The position numbers were made by a program, and so were the translations under genes. Of a DNA stretch of 64,000 nt, positions 60,069 through 64,000 are shown piece after piece. The notes under the pieces are model-generated. The model was not told the origin of the DNA. It saw only the letters and a list, made by a program, of their open reading frames with translations, and did not search any database. The stretch's first letter is position 1, and each line of letters opens with the position of its first letter. Origin of the DNA: Physcia stellaris (Eukaryota; Ascomycota; Lecanoromycetes; Caliciales; Physciaceae); assembly GCA_018902385.1 (NCBI GenBank), contig JABSSW010000012.1, positions 62,001-126,000 on the forward strand. The letters run 5' to 3'.

Positions 60069-60775
60069 GAATCGATGTGATGGTGATCACAAGCTCAGAA
60101 CATTCAGTACTTGGAAATTCTAGGGACTAAAAATGAGGAGTCCTACTTATTATAAGCCCTGCGATATGTATATATCACGAAGCACCGTACCATGTTTATA
60201 GCTATGCAGTATGAGGAAGCCCCAGCAGCCTAAATAGCTCTCATTGAAGAAGCTGGATTTTTTCCACTATCATGAAGCCTGCCAGACTTGCAGCCCTTTT
60301 ACCCTGCTGACTTGAAAGAAAAAAACCTAAGCTTGAGCCATATAATAGAGACGAGAGAACAATGGCGGGAATAGAAGATTGGTATCAAATCCCCTTCATC
60401 AGCGAAACATTTGGGTTTGATTTCTCGGCTCGCATTAATTACGCGGGTTAGGGTTGGATTCTTGTTTGATGTATGTAAATTCTACGTAGTCCCATGTATT
60501 CTACGTTGAAGAACGATAAGAGAAAAGAAGAAGAAAATGGGGGAAAAACTGAAATTCAAATCAAGCAATGAAAGATGGGTTCGAGAGTAATGACCGTTTG
60601 ACATAGCAAAAACCTGCAAATGTGCGTTAACATTTTTGTATCGAGACACCTGAAACTCTTCTGTTTAAATTCACTGGACATTTGAGGATTTGTTGCTCTA
60701 GACTAACTGCACGGACAAACATCTCACCCGACCTCTGCCCATCCTTATTGCGCGCAAGCGATGTGGAGTGAGAAA
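60069..60775. other. Intergenic, convergent gene ends
   Basis: The 3' regions of two convergent genes. A single GGGTTAGGGTT stretch near 60445 is too short to count as a telomere remnant. There is no gene. Confidence 0.5.
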
Positions 60776-61348
60776 TTAGCACGGACCAAGTGCCGCTACA
60801 CGTCGAAGTCAGTCCGAGCATCCCGCGTGTAGTACGAGTAAAATATCAGGAGTCAAGAGACCAGACCTACCTGTAGTACAGTTCCTGTCGGTGTAGTACC
60901 CGTTTACGTAGCAATTCTGGTCCGGGCAATAATCCCAAGAGCTAGAGTAACCCATTAGTGCCACACTTCTGCAAATCTGGAAAAAGCGTGCTACCCAGGA
61001 AGCCGAAAGAAAATGGGGGAAGGTTCGATTGGCAGCTTACTTGTTCCCTTGATAGGACGTGCCATTCTTATAGCATTTAAAATAGTACCCGTTACCGACT
61101 TGCAAAACGTGAACAACCTTGGAGGTGGTGCTGGGACCATCACGACAGTTCACCGGGCCATCTTTGCTGGTGATCTTGCAGTACACGTTCGATCTCTTGA
61201 AGAGGCCGCCAGCAATAACGGGGCTGGTGGCGATCTTGACGGGCTCGGCAATGGGAGCTGCGGCAGCATTGGGGTTGGCATCGGCGGCTGGTACGGCCAA
61301 GGCAGTCATTGGCAGAAGACCCACCGCAAAGACGGTCATAAACTTCAT
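60776..61348 (-). CDS. Small secreted cysteine-rich protein, SH3b-like
   Basis: Exons 61041-61348, 60871-60941 and 60776-60795 join in frame to 132 residues. The start M-K-F-M-T-V-F-A-V-G-L-L-P-M-T-A-L-A is a signal peptide. An Ala/Pro-rich propeptide follows and ends G-L-F-K-R, a Kex2-type site. The mature part has Y-C-K-I, V-N-C-R-D-G-P-S-T-T-S-K-V-V and Y-Y-F-K-C-Y-K-N-G-T-S, then N-S-W-D-Y-C-P-D-Q-N-C-Y-V-N-G-Y-Y and R-N-C-T-T. The V-N-C-R-x-G-P-S pattern resembles the bacterial-SH3-type small secreted proteins of fungi. The last exon is less certain: reading through its intron gives another short C-terminus. The function is unknown; secretion is well supported. Confidence 0.7.
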
Positions 61349-64000
61349 GGCTGGTATGGGAGGGACGTCGGTAGTGAGATGAATTTGTTTTTGGATGTAG
61401 ACTTAGTGAATGTAAGCTGTAGTCATTAGATGTGAAGCTGGTGGCTGCTGAACATGAAGTTTCGTTGAACAGGGAAACCCTCTTATATCTTGCCCGACCC
61501 AGTACGCTACTAGATGTCTTCCCTTTCTCGTACCAGGCTCCGAACTCTAACTGCAACATCGAGGTTATTGCACAGATATGCAAACAGGATAGCAATTTCT
61601 AAATTCCTCATCATCGCTAGGCTTCTTCGAGTGTTATCAAGCGACATCAGACACACCTTGTGGGAAGGTTTCTGTTTTCCCTTGCTTCGGATCGGTTGCA
61701 TGTCTTCTCCAGTACCATTTCAGCTATCGGGCCTCTGTGTGCATCCCTCACACCCTCCCACGCGCAAGTTCGTGTGAAAAGGCCGCGGGTGAATCAAAAT
61801 AAGTATCTCAGGCTGATGGGCAGATCTAGATGAGCACATTGCAAAAGGGGAAGATTGCGATTCCTGCCGTAAAATCTTTCAACATCAGGGCACGTTCAAT
61901 CGACCATGGGGCGAGCGGTAGCGAGCTCCGTTCTTCAGACGCTGGCTTTCTGACCGACACGGTTCTCTGGTCCTTCGAAGACCCCGACTGGCCCATGTGA
62001 TACTAGAATGGATTGCTGTAGCGGCAGGAAGTATCAAATGCCATGGGTGTGGTGCGAAAGGATGGCTTGACCTCCAGACTGGGACCCAATGGCCTTGGCA
62101 TCCACATGCGCTGTTGACCTGCATACAGCAGGGTCTTGCTGCATAGAACTACCCGTATTCACACCACCCTCACATCCGCGGGGTCTTGTAGCATGCAACG
62201 GGTTTTTTCAGGTCCTGTCGTGCGAGGTCGTCACAACTGCTTTGGTTTCGAACATCTTCCTTCGTTTTGCCTTTAGTCTTTTCAGCACTCGAAAACGGGC
62301 CCGACATTTCTGCAAGTCGGCTGGCTGGACCAGGGCGCTGAAGCAATGAGACGAAAGTGCAGTGGCTGGGTTATTCTATTTACACGCCTACATATAGGCG
62401 ACCTTCCCCTTCCAGCTTCTGACTTGTGCATCTTTCGTCTCTTCTTTTCCCGCCCATTCACGCCTCAATGGTCGTTCTTCTGCGTATCAACTCCACTCCG
62501 GCAGGAGACTCTATCCAATGGGCAGGGGGGTTTATTTCGGCTTAATGACAGATTCAATTTGGCCGTTAGTCCCCGTGAGCATACTGCTCGCTAGAAAATA
62601 CCGCCCACACATCCATAGTATCTTGTTGTTCTTGTTCTAGCAACAAGGCGAACGAGGCTTTAGCGTAGCTGTCATATCCCTTGGCACCATAGGTGTTTGT
62701 TCAGTCACTCTTATTGCATATCGCAGAAAGGTCCAGATCTGCAGCTAAGCAGGAAATACGTCCACTCCACAACAGTAGGTTAGTGTTGTGCTTGACCTAG
62801 TATGTCTTTGCTACGAGCTCTAGAATATGCTTGCTCGAGAAGACCATGGCCGCGAAAATTCGGTTGTCCCAGTACTCGTCGCTCTGGTGATCGAATGGCT
62901 TGACTATGGAGCTGATGCAGGGCTTCGATCGGGAGGGAGGAAGGGAGGAAAGGATCTGCATGAGGCCTTCCCTGTAGTTCAAGAGTTGGCATCTGTCCCT
63001 TTGCTTCCCTTCTCGAACGATCCACTCACTTCTCTGCACCTTCTCTCCTTTTCGAAAAGCGACAACAACTCCATAGCCCGACCGCTGAAGTAGGGGAACT
63101 TGTGGGCACTGTGATATCTCAGTTGCACTAGGTTCTAAGGACCCTGTAAGAGAGCAAAGGCTAGCTAAATCTATAACATCTCTGGAGTACGCACGGAGGC
63201 TCCGTCCCTACCTCTTGATCACTAATTCTGTGCCAAGCCTCTTGAACAGTAGCGCGATATCATTTTACGCGTCGCGTCAGTCCTTCATCCCAGCCATCTC
63301 AACCCCTCCAACCTCAACAACATATATGACATATTCCGCTGGCTTGCATGAAATCATGGCAATTAATTGCTGTATCTCGACCAGAAGGTAGCCTTGGGAG
63401 CCAAATTTCACCGTCTCATGGTCCGAGAAAAAGGCTAAGCTACTCGATCGCGTTGCGCGAAAGTCTTCCCTTCATAGAGGCGTTTAATCAGTCACGTCTT
63501 GGACATCGAATCACTACTTGAAAGTGTAAAGACCTGTCTCTACTACCCGATAAGATGGCACTCAACCTGTTGCATTCACCCTAAAGTACAACCATGGGCC
63601 ACAGACAGCACGTTCGTTCCAAAGCAGACAACCAGCCAGACCGTCCAGCCGAGAACCCCACATCTCACAAGCTGGACTCCTCCACAGCTCCCCATCAATG
63701 CCTCCCACTCCATCTACAGGTCCTCATCACTCTCCAAAGCCGAATTCAACGACAGATTCACCCTCTCACTGTAGCCCACCAGAGTAGACGCAGTGCTCAA
63801 GTTCGCCGGCCGCTCCGGTGGGGTATACCTCGCCGACAGACCACTCATCGAAGCCATCCCCGTCCCTCGGGACTCCCGCATCAAATGCCGCCCCATGCCT
63901 ATGCTCCCCAGCCTCCTCTGATCGCCCGCCGCCGCAGCTGCATCATTGCTCCGCGTGAGCCATCGATCCGCGCGATCGCCTAAGCCTCTCGAGCCAGCGG
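61349..64000. other. Right end, no gene recognised
   Basis: Normal GC. Short frames on both strands lack domains. Near 63590-63920 the plus strand reads partly coding-like (I-N-A-S-H-S-I-Y-R-S-S-S-L-S, then after a stop L-K-F-A-G-R-S-G-G-V-Y-L-A-D-R-P), possibly a relic or an exon of a gene continuing past the window; I could not identify it. Confidence 0.4.

Overview
The window looks like nuclear DNA of a filamentous ascomycete (Pezizomycotina). The genes on the right have short spliceosomal introns (about 47-110 bp, GT...AG) and belong to families typical of that group: CFEM protein, RTA1-like protein, MpaB-like oxygenase, GABA/choline-type permease, fungal arsenite methyltransferase and a sesquiterpene synthase. 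No species can be named from the sequence. No tRNA, rRNA or CRISPR was recognised.

Layout. (1) 1-2107: the 5' part of an LTR retrotransposon on the minus strand (Gag and the first residues of protease), cut by the window edge, with ordinary GC content. (2) 2108-31740: a very AT-rich block. It holds a 161-bp satellite, a broken five-exon gene with an AT-hook-like motif, and two tandem same-orientation copies of a unit of about 10 kb (copy 1 about 5160-17430, copy 2 17431-27343). Each unit carries, from left to right, a minus-strand telomere-linked RecQ-type helicase gene (OrsD/DUF3505-like zinc-finger N-terminus, DEAH helicase core, Cys-rich tail), an octamer array just upstream of it, a 22-bp palindrome-bearing array, a small intron-containing plus-strand gene, a 183-bp satellite, and a terminus with a perfect 20-bp palindrome and a telomere-like C-rich motif. 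Copy 1 has a GC-normal insertion of about 2.5 kb inside its 22-bp array. A Helitron Pif1-helicase relic abuts the second terminus. (3) 31740-39200: mixed, gene-poor DNA. (4) 39200-61350: a normal-GC gene region with a broken sesquiterpene synthase divergent from an MpaB/DUF2236-like oxygenase, a secreted alpha/beta hydrolase with a frameshift, a two-domain CFEM protein, an APC permease, a coiled-coil protein, an RTA1-like membrane protein, arsenite methyltransferase and a small secreted Cys-rich protein. (5) 61350-64000: no gene recognised.

The main observation is a mutational fingerprint in the AT-rich block. GG and CC dinucleotides are almost absent while CG and CA remain common. The differences I compared between the two helicase copies that touch Gly, Pro or Ala codons are GG/GA or CC/TC changes. 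The broken AT-hook gene carries only TGA stops in frame, as expected if TGG became TGA. The helicases have no Trp and almost no Gly or Pro. This resembles a RIP-like C-to-T process acting on the first C of CpC rather than on CpA, the context of classical RIP.

Gene relationships are inferred from position only. The terpene synthase and the MpaB-like oxygenase may be the remnant of a terpenoid cluster. The helicase units look like subtelomeric DNA, now either internal or near a chromosome end.
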